DNA of 19,541 bases from CAZJAH01 sp964544155 (GTDB lineage: Bacteria > Bacteroidota > Ignavibacteria > Kapaibacteriales > UBA2268): contig CAZJAH010000049.1 in the NCBI GenBank assembly GCA_964544155.1, positions 1 to 19,541 on the forward strand, given 5' to 3'. Under the pieces are notes generated by a model. It had not been told where the DNA came from, did no database searches, and saw nothing but the letters and a program-made list of their open reading frames with translations. Shown here piece by piece: positions 7,916 through 15,698 of this stretch. Position numbers and translations under genes: made by a program. How positions within the stretch are numbered: position 1 is the first letter of the stretch; every line of letters begins with the position of its first letter.

Positions 7916-8482
7916 ATGAATAAGAAACTCGATGAATATAGTGATTCCGAGCTGTTTTATATGCTTACAGAAGATCATACAACGGCTGAAGAAGCATTTG
8001 CCGAACTGTATACACGGCATTCACCGAGGATTTACGCTTACTGCAGAAGATTTCTGAATGACAGGGCGGAAGCTCAGGATGTTTTCCAGGATACTTTTAT
8101 AAAATTTTACAAAAGCGCCGATAAATCAAGGGAAATGACAAACGTATCGGCCTATATCCTTAGGATTGCCAGGAATCTTTGCGTAAACGCTCTTAAAAAA
8201 GATAAGAACAAGGTCACTTACGAAGACTATATGGGCGGTGTGGATGACGACTCCCATGAGAAAGACGAGCTGCTAAAGCTTATAAGACGTTCTTTGGAAC
8301 TGCTCCCCGATGATTACAGGGAAGCATTCATAATGAGAGAATACCAGGGGCTTTCGTATAATGAAATTGCCGTTGAAACCGGGATTTCCCTCTCAGCGGT
8401 GAAAGTCAGGATATACAGAGCCAGACAAAAAATCAGAGAGGTACTGCAGCCTTATCTTGAAGATCTGTCAAAACACGAATAA
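7916..8482 (+). CDS. ECF-family RNA polymerase sigma factor
   Basis: This 188-residue protein is a minimal sigma70 family member with regions 2 and 4 only. Region 2 spans about 26-95 and includes E-A-Q-D-V-F-Q-D-T-F (52-61), the core-binding and -10 melting helices, and N-L-C-V-N (87-91). Region 4 spans about 126-180, with L-P-D-D-Y-R-E-A-F, then the helix-turn-helix G-L-S-Y-N-E-I-A-V-E-T-G-I-S-L-S-A-V-K-V-R (145-165) for -35 recognition. It would redirect RNA polymerase to an envelope-related regulon. The anti-sigma gene follows 62 bases downstream, in the usual order. The start at 7916 gives a normal N-terminus and no better upstream start exists. Confidence 0.93.
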   Translation: MNKKLDEYSDSELFYMLTEDHTTAEEAFAELYTRHSPRIYAYCRRFLNDRAEAQDVFQDTFIKFYKSADKSREMTNVSAYILRIARNLCVNALKKDKNKVTYEDYMGGVDDDSHEKDELLKLIRRSLELLPDDYREAFIMREYQGLSYNEIAVETGISLSAVKVRIYRARQKIREVLQPYLEDLSKHE

Positions 8483-8544
8483 TAATTAGTTAAATCATGA
8501 ATAATGATGCATTAATCGGGAATAAATGAACCGGGCAATTTGAA

Positions 8545-9834
8545 ATGAAAGATTACAACGAAAATTCTCCGTCGGAAATGCTAAACCTCCTGCTCGATAA
8601 CGAGCTGGATGAAGCAAAGGAGTCGGCCGTTTTTAGTGAACTTGCCGGCGATGCCGCTCTGCAGCAGGAATTTAAAGAGCTTATGTCTATCCGGGAATCC
8701 GTCCGGAATGACATCGAAGCTTTTACACCTCCCGCGGAAGCAACAAGAAACGTATTCGGTGAACTGGGTTTTGCGCCTCCTATTGGCAATGGCGACAGCC
8801 GCCGGGCCTTACCCTGGTACAGCAAATGGAAAAAATTAGCCATACCCGCAATCGGCCTTATTGCTTTATCGTTGATTGGTATTAGCACGATTAACCACTT
8901 CAACCGTTCTGAAACCAATAATAATAAAGCTGCCGTTCAGGCTGATGTTGTTTCGGAAAGAAAAGAAGCAATACCAACGGATAAGAATGCGGTTAATGAA
9001 CATGATATACCTCTGGTTTCATCCTCAGAAACAAACAGCCCGGATAATAATAAAGCAGCAGGGATGAACCAGGCAAATGATCATACTTCAGCGGAACCGA
9101 GTAATGCAGCAAATAACGGCGGAAATAACAATAATATATTATCATCAAATGATAATTCTATAGCCGCATCGGTCAGCCGAAACAAAATAGCTTCAAACAG
9201 CTTTATCCCAAATCATGTAGCAGCTTCTAATCCGATATATACCGAAAGCGAACCGTTTATGGCGCCTGGTTCATCTGAAAGGATACTAGCTTTAAATAAT
9301 GCCATGAATTATACCCCGGCTTCAATTACAGTACCCGGCAGGGCGCAGATATCAAATTCAAGGTCATGGAAGATTTATGCCAGAAATATTTACCCGCTAT
9401 CATCAGCCGAGCAGGATCTGCAGAGAACGACAAATCCACTGACCGAAAATATCGGCCTGGCATTCATGTTCGGATTGAATGATAATTTCAATATTGGTTT
9501 CGAATTTTCAAACGAACCAATAATGAATAAAGGCCAGGATCCGACAGTAATGAGGTTAGGGCTCGCCTTCAGATATGAAATAAAGCAAATTAATTTACTC
9601 GGAATATATCCCTATGGCCAGCTCGGAATAGGCGGATCCACACTGGGTTCCCCGGATTTTCGCGGGAATATCGGACTGCAATATTCCATTAATAATAAGC
9701 TGGGTTTAAATTTTGGTTATGAATACAGCTATATTTTTTATAAATTAGACCAGCCAAATACTACTATCTCCTCTTCCGAATGGTTCGAGACAGATAAGTT
9801 CGGCGTAACAATGGGACTTTTCTACGCTTTTTAG
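8545..9834 (+). CDS. Predicted dual-membrane-spanning anti-sigma factor with C-terminal outer-membrane beta-barrel
   Basis: This 429-residue protein is the likely partner of the ECF sigma factor. Residues 1-95 are cytosolic: a short acidic helical anti-sigma-like domain (M-L-N-L-L-L-D-N-E-L-D, then helices with a conserved-looking A-L-Q-Q-E-F). No zinc-binding HxxxCxxC is seen, so it is not a ZAS-type. One hydrophobic helix spans about 98-115, preceded by W-K-K. Residues 119-272 are low-complexity, rich in Asn, Ser, Ala and Thr, and should be disordered. Residues 273-429 look like a small beta-barrel of about eight strands: alternating pattern, aromatic girdles, G-rich turns, and a terminal F-Y-A-F ending in Phe as BAM substrates do. 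This matches the layout of Dma anti-sigma factors described in Bacteroides thetaiotaomicron. Assignment to that group is by architecture, not by computed similarity. Confidence 0.8.
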   Translation: MKDYNENSPSEMLNLLLDNELDEAKESAVFSELAGDAALQQEFKELMSIRESVRNDIEAFTPPAEATRNVFGELGFAPPIGNGDSRRALPWYSKWKKLAIPAIGLIALSLIGISTINHFNRSETNNNKAAVQADVVSERKEAIPTDKNAVNEHDIPLVSSSETNSPDNNKAAGMNQANDHTSAEPSNAANNGGNNNNILSSNDNSIAASVSRNKIASNSFIPNHVAASNPIYTESEPFMAPGSSERILALNNAMNYTPASITVPGRAQISNSRSWKIYARNIYPLSSAEQDLQRTTNPLTENIGLAFMFGLNDNFNIGFEFSNEPIMNKGQDPTVMRLGLAFRYEIKQINLLGIYPYGQLGIGGSTLGSPDFRGNIGLQYSINNKLGLNFGYEYSYIFYKLDQPNTTISSSEWFETDKFGVTMGLFYAF

Positions 9835-9870
9835 GAGAATTTTACGTGAGAGGAGCAAAGTCTCAAATGA

Positions 9871-9898
9871 GGCCCCGTTTTGCCGCGGGGCTTTTTTT
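9871..9898 (+). terminator. Strong rho-independent terminator after the anti-sigma gene
   Basis: GCCCCG at 9872-9877 pairs perfectly with CGGGGC at 9886-9891, with an 8-base loop, followed by seven T. It closes the sigma/anti-sigma transcription unit 37 bases after the stop codon. Confidence 0.9.
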
Positions 9899-10039
9899 AT
9901 TAATAATAATCAACTCTTAATATTTATTAATAATGATGCCCGTAAATTATTTATTGTCAGATATTTACGATACTTTTTCAATAGCTCGTATTTTCTTATA
10001 TTTCAGAGTGTTTTATCCTAAATTATAAAAAAAAGCAAA

Positions 10040-11065
10040 ATGATCGATTACGGAAAACTGGAACAAATATATACTGACAAAGGCATTTACGCGCTTCAGC
10101 TCGAAATCGGCGACACCTGCAGCCAGGCATGTTCATACTGCTATATGAACGCCCTGCCTGATGAAAAGAACAGCCTTAGCGATGATCAGATCAACGATAT
10201 TCTTCGCGGCAGCTGTGAGCTTGGCATTGTTGCCATTGAATGGCTGGGAGGTGAGCCATTGCTCAGGAGTTCTGTATTCGATCACATGGCATACGCTGCA
10301 GAGCTCAGACTTAAAAATAATATCTGGACGGGCGGGCTGCCGCTGGCGGATAGAAGCATTGCCGCGAATTGTGCCGAATACGCGCAAAACGGGCTTATTT
10401 CCATACATTGTTCCACAGTGAATGATAAACTATATGAAAAGCTGCATCCGGGAAGGACTATTAAGGACAGAGACGATATTATCAAAGGCATAGAGTACCT
10501 GCTGGAGCTTGGCTATCCGCCCGAGCAGATGCTAAATTCCGTTACCTTCACAGGAAAGCAGCCGGCTGAGGATATGATCGAAACCATGGATTTTTTCTAC
10601 GATAAATATTCGGTAAAGACATCACTCAATGTGTATCACACTTATCTTAGGCCCGGAATGGATAAGGGAGAGCTGGAAAAATTCATCCCCGAGGAAAGCG
10701 AGACAGGAAAAGTCTATAAACATTTTTCAAAGCAGTGGGGTTTAAAGCGCTTCCCGATGAACTGCGTAAATAAGCAATACTGCTCGGCAACTGCGGCTGT
10801 GCTTTGTGACGGTAGTGTCACTCCGTGCGCCACAATAAGGGATTCCTCTGCCGAAAGCATTCATTCGGGTATATCCTTCAAAGAAATTGTAGAAGAAAAT
10901 ATCGGCTGGCTCACATTTGAGTATATGAAAAATGACAAGGTACTCCCTGAAGACTGCCGCAAATGCGCAATAACTGATGATTGTTGGGGCTGCCGCTCAA
11001 GAGCATACGCCGCCGGCAAAGGTATTTACGGCAAGGACCCGCGCTGCTTCCGCAAGGTTGTGTAA
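10040..11065 (+). CDS. Radical SAM / SPASM domain enzyme
   Basis: This is a 341-residue radical SAM enzyme. The [4Fe-4S] motif is C27-x3-C31-x2-C34 (T-C-S-Q-A-C-S-Y-C), followed by the SAM-binding G-G-E-P at 70-73. The C-terminus is a SPASM domain: C248-x9-G-x4-C263, then C306-x2-C309-x5-C315-x2-C318 and a final C336, which would ligate auxiliary clusters. SPASM enzymes modify ribosomal peptides, mature protein radicals, or act in heme and PQQ-like pathways (AhbD/NirJ, anSME, PqqE). No precursor peptide, leader-binding RRE domain or peptidase is next to it, so the substrate is open. It stands alone after a terminator and faces murF tail to tail. The start at 10040 follows an A-rich tract with no clear Shine-Dalgarno. 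Confidence 0.87.
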   Translation: MIDYGKLEQIYTDKGIYALQLEIGDTCSQACSYCYMNALPDEKNSLSDDQINDILRGSCELGIVAIEWLGGEPLLRSSVFDHMAYAAELRLKNNIWTGGLPLADRSIAANCAEYAQNGLISIHCSTVNDKLYEKLHPGRTIKDRDDIIKGIEYLLELGYPPEQMLNSVTFTGKQPAEDMIETMDFFYDKYSVKTSLNVYHTYLRPGMDKGELEKFIPEESETGKVYKHFSKQWGLKRFPMNCVNKQYCSATAAVLCDGSVTPCATIRDSSAESIHSGISFKEIVEENIGWLTFEYMKNDKVLPEDCRKCAITDDCWGCRSRAYAAGKGIYGKDPRCFRKVV

Positions 11066-11150
11066 TCCAAATTTAACTGACCGGCTTGCACATCCGCTGC
11101 CGTACGGTGAAGAGCGAATAAAAGCAGTGCTTGATAGCGGCACAGCGTTT

Positions 11151-12554
11151 TTAGCTCTGTTTAATAGCCCGGATCAGTTCTTCGAGTTTCATACCGCGTG
11201 ATCCTTTAACGAGTACGATATCGCCTTCCTTAAGAAGTTTGTTAAGCCTTTCGGCAAGCTCCATTTTATCATCGAAATAGCTGATGAGATCGGGGCGGGC
11301 TATGAGCGCGCGTGCTCTATCCATTTCCCCGCCGTACAGGAAAACGGCATCAGCCTTGCTGATAGCCAGGTTAATGATCTCCATGTGCTCTTCTTTCGAA
11401 CCGTCTCCAAGTTCAAGCATATCACCCAGCACGGCTATTTTCGCGCCGTCAGTTTTGTAGTCACTTAGAGTATCTAGTGCCAGGCGCATTGATGCGGGGT
11501 TAGAATTATAACAATCGTTTATAATGGTCAGGCCTTTGTGCTTTTCAAAAAGCATTCTCCCGTAGCCGAGGCCTTCTTCCGGGGTGTACTGCTCGAGTCC
11601 GGACTTGATCTGCTCATTCGATAAACCCAGCTTGAACCCTATAGCCGCAGAGGCTATCGCGTTAAATCCGTTGGCAAAGCCGTATGAATTCAGGCGGGTG
11701 CTAATAGTTCTTTGTTCATAATTAATATGCACTGTGGGACGGGTGTCGGGCCCAATTTCCACAGAGCCACTGACCTGCGCATTATTGTCAGTACCGTATG
11801 TGATCCTTTTTTCAATGATCTGTGTGTATTTTTTTAGCCTTTCATCATCGACATTAATAAAGGCTAAGCCGTCTTTTTTCATCATTATTCCGAAGAGGAA
11901 AGTCTCTTCCAGCTCTACTCCATCGAGGTCGAGCAGTTTTTCCAGATGTTCCTTCTGAATGTTAGTTATTAGTCCGTGAGTTGGATTAAGCATTGCCGTA
12001 AGTATAGCTATCTCGCCGGGTTCATTTGTACCTATCTCAAATACTGCCGCTTCGTATTCATCTGACATTTGCAAGATCATCAGCGGCAGGCCTACCCGGT
12101 TATTAAAATTCCTGAAGGTTTTCAGCGTTTTGAATTTTTGCGATAGTACTGAGGCCGTCATATCCTTAGTTGTGGTTTTGCCGTTCGATCCGCCGATAGC
12201 CACTACGGGATAGCTGAATCTTGCCCTGTGGAAAGCGGCCAGCTTACCCAGGGCAATTAGTGTATCATCCACAGTTATAAGCTGCTTATCTTCAAAGCTG
12301 CCGCCATATTGATTATACCATACCTTTTCGACAACGGCGGCGGAAGCTCCCCTGCTGAAAGCATCATGTATCTTGCTGTGGGCGTCAAATTTTTCGCCTT
12401 TCAGTGCCACAAAAATGTTATTGCTTTCGATAGTTCTGGTATCGGTGGATACACCTTTTATTTCATGATCATCGATTATCCGGCTGAAGGAATTTTCACC
12501 AAAAATAGCTATAAGCTCGGCATTTGTAAAAACGGCATTATTTTTCATATTCAA
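11151..12554 (-). CDS. murF: UDP-N-acetylmuramoyl-tripeptide--D-alanyl-D-alanine ligase
   Basis: MurF adds D-Ala-D-Ala to UDP-MurNAc-tripeptide in the last cytoplasmic step of peptidoglycan precursor synthesis. The 467-residue length is typical. The N-terminal domain has S-T-D-T-R (36-40) and F-V-A-L-K-G-E-K-F-D-A-H (48-59), which is the uridine-binding block. The ATP P-loop is G-G-S-N-G-K-T-T-T (121-129), with one Gly where Thr is usual (TGSNGKTT). F-N-N-R-V-G-L-P-L (150-158), E-I-G-T-N-E-P-G-E-I (173-182) and the N-D-C-Y-N-S-N-P block in the C-terminal half are Mur ligase signatures of the MurF type. It is not in a mur/fts cluster here, so it is a displaced single gene. The start could be Met1 or Met3. 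Confidence 0.95.
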   Translation of the reverse strand: MNMKNNAVFTNAELIAIFGENSFSRIIDDHEIKGVSTDTRTIESNNIFVALKGEKFDAHSKIHDAFSRGASAAVVEKVWYNQYGGSFEDKQLITVDDTLIALGKLAAFHRARFSYPVVAIGGSNGKTTTKDMTASVLSQKFKTLKTFRNFNNRVGLPLMILQMSDEYEAAVFEIGTNEPGEIAILTAMLNPTHGLITNIQKEHLEKLLDLDGVELEETFLFGIMMKKDGLAFINVDDERLKKYTQIIEKRITYGTDNNAQVSGSVEIGPDTRPTVHINYEQRTISTRLNSYGFANGFNAIASAAIGFKLGLSNEQIKSGLEQYTPEEGLGYGRMLFEKHKGLTIINDCYNSNPASMRLALDTLSDYKTDGAKIAVLGDMLELGDGSKEEHMEIINLAISKADAVFLYGGEMDRARALIARPDLISYFDDKMELAERLNKLLKEGDIVLVKGSRGMKLEELIRAIKQS

Positions 12555-12657
12555 TTATTTAATTTTATAATTATTTGTTTCAACAGCGGACGAAAGATCT
12601 ATTTAATAATTTACGGCGCTTTTCTTAAATTAGCGGATCAATATTGGAAGAAGTACT

Positions 12658-13224
12658 ATGTTAGATACAAAACTTAAAAAAATACTGCTGACTATAGCGG
12701 TTTTGGGATTTGTTACCTGGTTTGGCGGCTCAATCATCAGAGGGATGATAGGCTATGCCGCATTCGATGCGAAAGCCGGCCTGCCGGTAAAAGATTCATA
12801 CCCGGAAGAAGTCCTGATGCTGATTGTTAATATCTACGCCTCTACCGGCCTTTATACAAATATCGGATATTTACTATGGTTTATAGCAGGTATCATTTTT
12901 CTGATAAGCATGAAAGGGTACATCCGCCAAAGAGGCTGGCTTTTTATGTCCGCAGCGCTTTTTTTTGTAATAGCTCCTGTGGAACTTTACAAATTGTATA
13001 TGGACGCGAAATTATCCATGGCGCTGTTCTTTGAACCGGGGCTGCTTTTCACTCACAGGGCCATTCAGGATTTTTTTATTGAAAAATTCAGAAATAATCT
13101 GCTTGTATCCGGCTCTGGAATATCAATGATGGCCGCTATTACAATAATTTTATTATTTATATGGAAGCCACTCGATAAACAGTATAGCAAAAACATCGAC
13201 AATGAAAATGGTGAAAACAAATGA
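12658..13224 (+). CDS. Hypothetical integral membrane protein, four predicted helices
   Basis: I do not recognise this family. The 188 residues hold four hydrophobic spans at about 10-32, 65-86, 94-115 and 148-168, with a short polar tail at the end (K-N-I-D-N-E-N-G-E-N-K). The loop between the first two spans holds a conserved-looking P-V-K-D-S-Y-P-E-E. A basic K-K sits before helix 1, suggesting a cytoplasmic N-terminus. It is transcribed divergently from murF across a 103-base spacer, and its 3' end overlaps the next small gene by 23 bases, which suggests cotranslation. No catalytic motif is apparent. The coding call is good because length, hydrophobic pattern and gene overlap all agree. 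Confidence 0.75.
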   Translation: MLDTKLKKILLTIAVLGFVTWFGGSIIRGMIGYAAFDAKAGLPVKDSYPEEVLMLIVNIYASTGLYTNIGYLLWFIAGIIFLISMKGYIRQRGWLFMSAALFFVIAPVELYKLYMDAKLSMALFFEPGLLFTHRAIQDFFIEKFRNNLLVSGSGISMMAAITIILLFIWKPLDKQYSKNIDNENGENK

Positions 13225-13477
13225 AATATATGAGGAACTGAAACAGATCCTTGCCAGATTAGGAATAATTATTAAAAGGCCCGGAGGCGATACCCCGAAC
13301 GGCCTTTGCGCCGTCAGGGGCAGGCGCGTTCTTTTGATTAACAGAAATGAACCCAGGCAAAGGCTTCCCTGGATAATTGCCCGCGAACTTGACGATGAAG
13401 ACCTCGCGGGGATATTCATCAAACCCGCCCTCAGAGATTTTATTAATTTGGCAAAAGACCGGAAAGAGGAATTTTAA
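13202..13477 (+). CDS. Small conserved hypothetical protein (91 aa)
   Basis: This small soluble protein, with no signal peptide or membrane segment, overlaps the membrane protein gene by 23 bases in another frame. Its core reads G-L-C-A-V-R-G-R-R-V-L-L-I-N-R-N (34-49), then a helix with L-D-D-E-D-L-A-G-I-F-I-K-P-A-L-R (63-78). From memory, short proteins with a G-L-C-x-x-x-G-x-x-V-L-x-x-x-R and D-L-x-G-x-x-x-x-P-A-x-R layout occur across FCB-group genomes without a known role; this recollection needs a search. An alternative start is the GTG at 13211 giving V-K-T-N-E. It ends 15 bases before the convergent rarA stop. Confidence 0.7.
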   Translation: MKMVKTNEIYEELKQILARLGIIIKRPGGDTPNGLCAVRGRRVLLINRNEPRQRLPWIIARELDDEDLAGIFIKPALRDFINLAKDRKEEF

Positions 13478-13492
13478 CTTATTTGAAGAAAT

Positions 13493-14839
13493 TCAATCCC
13501 TGCTGTCTTTACAATATCTTTCCGGCCATAGCTTTTCAAGCCTTTCTTTTATGGCTTTTTCATCTCCGTTAATGCCCGGTTTATAAAAAGCCTCAACTTC
13601 GGCATCATCCGGAAAGTATTTTTCTTTAATAAAATTACCGCTGAATGAATGAGGATATTGATATCCTTTGTGGTAGCCTTCTTTTTTCATGAGTTCCGTA
13701 GGGGCGTTTCTGAGCTTTAGCGGTACCGAAAGTGAGATACCTCTTTTGATCGCTGACGAGGCATACTCGACACCCATGTAAGCGGCATTGGATTTAGGCG
13801 CCGACGCAAGGTAAGTCACTCCGTGTGACAGGTTGATCCTGCACTCAGGCATTCCTATAAGGTTAACCGCGTCGAAAACGCTTACGGCTATCTGCAAAGC
13901 CCGCGGATCGGCATTTCCGATATCTTCGCTGGCGAATATTACCATTCTTCTTGCAATGAACTTAGGGTCTTCTCCCGCTTCGAGCATTTTGGCCAGCCAT
14001 AGCAGGGCGGCGTCGGGATCGCTGCCGCGCATGGATTTAATAAATGCCGAAATGGTATCGTAATGAGCTTCTCCATGCTTATCATACTGAGCGGTCTTTT
14101 GCTGGAGAGCTTTTTCGAGCAATTTCCGGTCGATAATAACTTTCTGCCCTTCAACAGGCCGTGAGATCTTAATGGCGAGGTCAAGGGCGTTCAGCGCAGT
14201 ACGGGCATCGCCCCCGCTGATCGCAAGCAGGAATTCCGTATCGGTAATTTCAATCTCGAATTTACCGAGCAGAATATCATTTTTTAAAGCAGACTTAACC
14301 AGATTGAGAATATCCTCATCGCTCAATGAATGAAGCCTGTACACCTGGCAGCGGCTGAGAAGCGCGGAATTAATCTCAAATGAAGGATTTTCGGTAGTTG
14401 CGCCAATTAGTGTGATAATTCCTTTTTCCACGGCGTGAAGCAGTGCGTCCTGCTGTGATTTATTAAATCGGTGTATCTCATCGATGAAGAGCAGAGTCCT
14501 TCTGCCTCCGCGGCGTAGTTTTTCTGCATTGGAAATAACCTGCCTGACATCTTTCACACCTGATTCAACCGCCGAAAGCCTTGTAAAATCATAATTTACG
14601 GAATCCGCGATGATATAGGCAAGTGTAGTCTTGCCGGTACCGGGTGGCCCCCAGAATATCATGGAGTTGACATCACCGCTTTCGATTATTGCGCGTAAAG
14701 GGCCGTTCTCACCGACTAAATGCCTCTGGCCAGCGATCTCATTAATGCTTCGCGGCCTGATCCTGTCAGCTAACGGCGCGGAAGCGTCAGTACTTTTATC
14801 ATCTTTCTTACGCGGGGCTGATCCGAAAAGCTCATCCAT
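13493..14839 (-). CDS. rarA: Replication-associated recombination protein A (RarA/MgsA) AAA+ ATPase
   Basis: RarA acts at stalled replication forks in the cytoplasm with SSB, as the bacterial homologue of WRNIP1/Mgs1. The 448-residue protein has the clamp-loader-like AAA+ core: Walker A G-P-P-G-T-G-K-T-T (64-72), Walker B L-L-F-I-D-E-I-H-R-F (116-125), sensor 1 G-A-T-T-E-N (146-151), and the arginine finger S-A-L-L-S-R (158-163). The C-terminal half carries the MgsA tetramerisation block, including M-R-G-S-D-P-D-A-A-L-L-W-L-A and the ending H-K-G-Y-Q-Y-P-H. An acidic/basic leader of about 25 residues precedes the A-D-R-I-R-P-R-S start of the core. Its ATG shares one base with the stop of the upstream LOG gene, so translation is coupled. 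Confidence 0.95.
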   Translation of the reverse strand: MDELFGSAPRKKDDKSTDASAPLADRIRPRSINEIAGQRHLVGENGPLRAIIESGDVNSMIFWGPPGTGKTTLAYIIADSVNYDFTRLSAVESGVKDVRQVISNAEKLRRGGRRTLLFIDEIHRFNKSQQDALLHAVEKGIITLIGATTENPSFEINSALLSRCQVYRLHSLSDEDILNLVKSALKNDILLGKFEIEITDTEFLLAISGGDARTALNALDLAIKISRPVEGQKVIIDRKLLEKALQQKTAQYDKHGEAHYDTISAFIKSMRGSDPDAALLWLAKMLEAGEDPKFIARRMVIFASEDIGNADPRALQIAVSVFDAVNLIGMPECRINLSHGVTYLASAPKSNAAYMGVEYASSAIKRGISLSVPLKLRNAPTELMKKEGYHKGYQYPHSFSGNFIKEKYFPDDAEVEAFYKPGINGDEKAIKERLEKLWPERYCKDSRD

Positions 14840-15411
14840 TACACAAATATCCGGCTTTTATTAATAATATCGATTATACCTTCGGGCGTATCTGCCACCT
14901 TCCATATTGCATAGTGTTCATCCGACATGAATTTCTCGTCGATGGCGCGTTTCAGCATTTCCACCAGGGCATCGTAATAGCCGTCCTGATTATAGATTAT
15001 TATCGGTGAGATGATCAGTCCGAGCTTTTTCCAGGATATAGCCTCGAAAGTCTCCAGCAATGTGCCGCATCCTCCCGGCAGGGTAATCACATAATCCGAT
15101 TCCATTGCCATCATGTGCTGCCTCTGATGCATGCTTTCTACTATACGCAGCTCAGTAAGGCCTTCGTGGCCAAGTTCCAGATCTTTCATGAAATGCGGTA
15201 ATATGCCTATAACTGTACCGCCTTCAGACAGGGCGCCGTCGGCGACTTTGCCCATCAGGCCAATCTTTCCGCCTCCGTAAATGATATCAATATTATTTTT
15301 TGCGAGCAGCCTGCCTGTGGATTCAGCGGCGCTAAGGTATTTTTCATCAACCTGACGGCTGGAAGCGCAGTAGACCGCAGCCCGTTTATTTTTCATTTCA
15401 TAGTTGCTCAA
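14839..15411 (-). CDS. LOG family (TIGR00730) cytokinin-riboside 5'-monophosphate phosphoribohydrolase-like protein
   Basis: This 190-residue protein belongs to the Rossmann-like LOG family, often misannotated as lysine decarboxylase. Known members cleave nucleoside 5'-monophosphates to base and ribose 5-phosphate. It shows Y-G-G-G-K-I-G-L-M-G (45-54) and the family signature L-P-G-G-C-G-T-L-L-E (111-120), with the glutamate catalytic. The preceding M-H-Q-R-Q-H-M-M keeps the first Arg but has Gln where many homologues have Lys, which may affect phosphate binding. It is the first gene of a two-gene minus-strand unit with rarA, joined through a TAATG overlap. The start could be Met1 or Met6. 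The in vivo substrate is uncertain. Confidence 0.88.
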   Translation of the reverse strand: MSNYEMKNKRAAVYCASSRQVDEKYLSAAESTGRLLAKNNIDIIYGGGKIGLMGKVADGALSEGGTVIGILPHFMKDLELGHEGLTELRIVESMHQRQHMMAMESDYVITLPGGCGTLLETFEAISWKKLGLIISPIIIYNQDGYYDALVEMLKRAIDEKFMSDEHYAIWKVADTPEGIIDIINKSRIFV

Positions 15412-15698
15412 TGTATCTTTTCTTTATTTAATGTGTTATTAAAAATGAAGTCAAAAAAAATTATTAAAAAAACTGTTATTACTTTTAAAAAAAAACCGTT
15501 ATTAAAATAAAAAATTAAGGCTAATTTGAATAATTATTAAAAAAACACTTAATAATAACAGATAATTAACTGTGACTTTACATTTTCGGAACGTTTATTG
15601 CGTCAGATATTAAACTTAATAGGAAATAAGATTTAGTATAATTGAACAAATTCCATATTTAACTTGCTTTTATAAGTTTATATGTATAAATTGAAATT
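15412..15698. promoter_or_regulatory. Very AT-rich divergent spacer with repeated GTTATTA motifs
   Basis: This 287-base spacer separates the minus-strand LOG gene from the plus-strand secreted protein, so it must hold promoters for both. It is strikingly A+T-rich with several A-runs. GTTATTA occurs at 15435-15441, 15475-15481 and 15498-15504, and the inverted form TAATAAC at 15553-15559. The second and fourth copies extend to CTGTTATTA and TAATAACAG and form a matched inverted pair. No single promoter stands out. The motifs may be operator sites or simply the result of base composition. Confidence 0.35.

Noticed and set aside
8553..8918. Minus-strand frame opposite the anti-sigma gene
   Set aside because: Ser-rich translation with no domain, opposite a well-supported gene; a shadow frame.
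10133..10491. Overlapping minus-strand and +2 frames within the radical SAM gene
   Set aside because: All overlap the catalytic region of a gene with conserved motifs; none shows its own start signal or domain.
14839..15411. Lysine decarboxylase annotation for the LOG-family gene
   Set aside because: The PGGxGTxxE motif marks the LOG nucleotide phosphoribohydrolase family; the decarboxylase name is a known historical misassignment.
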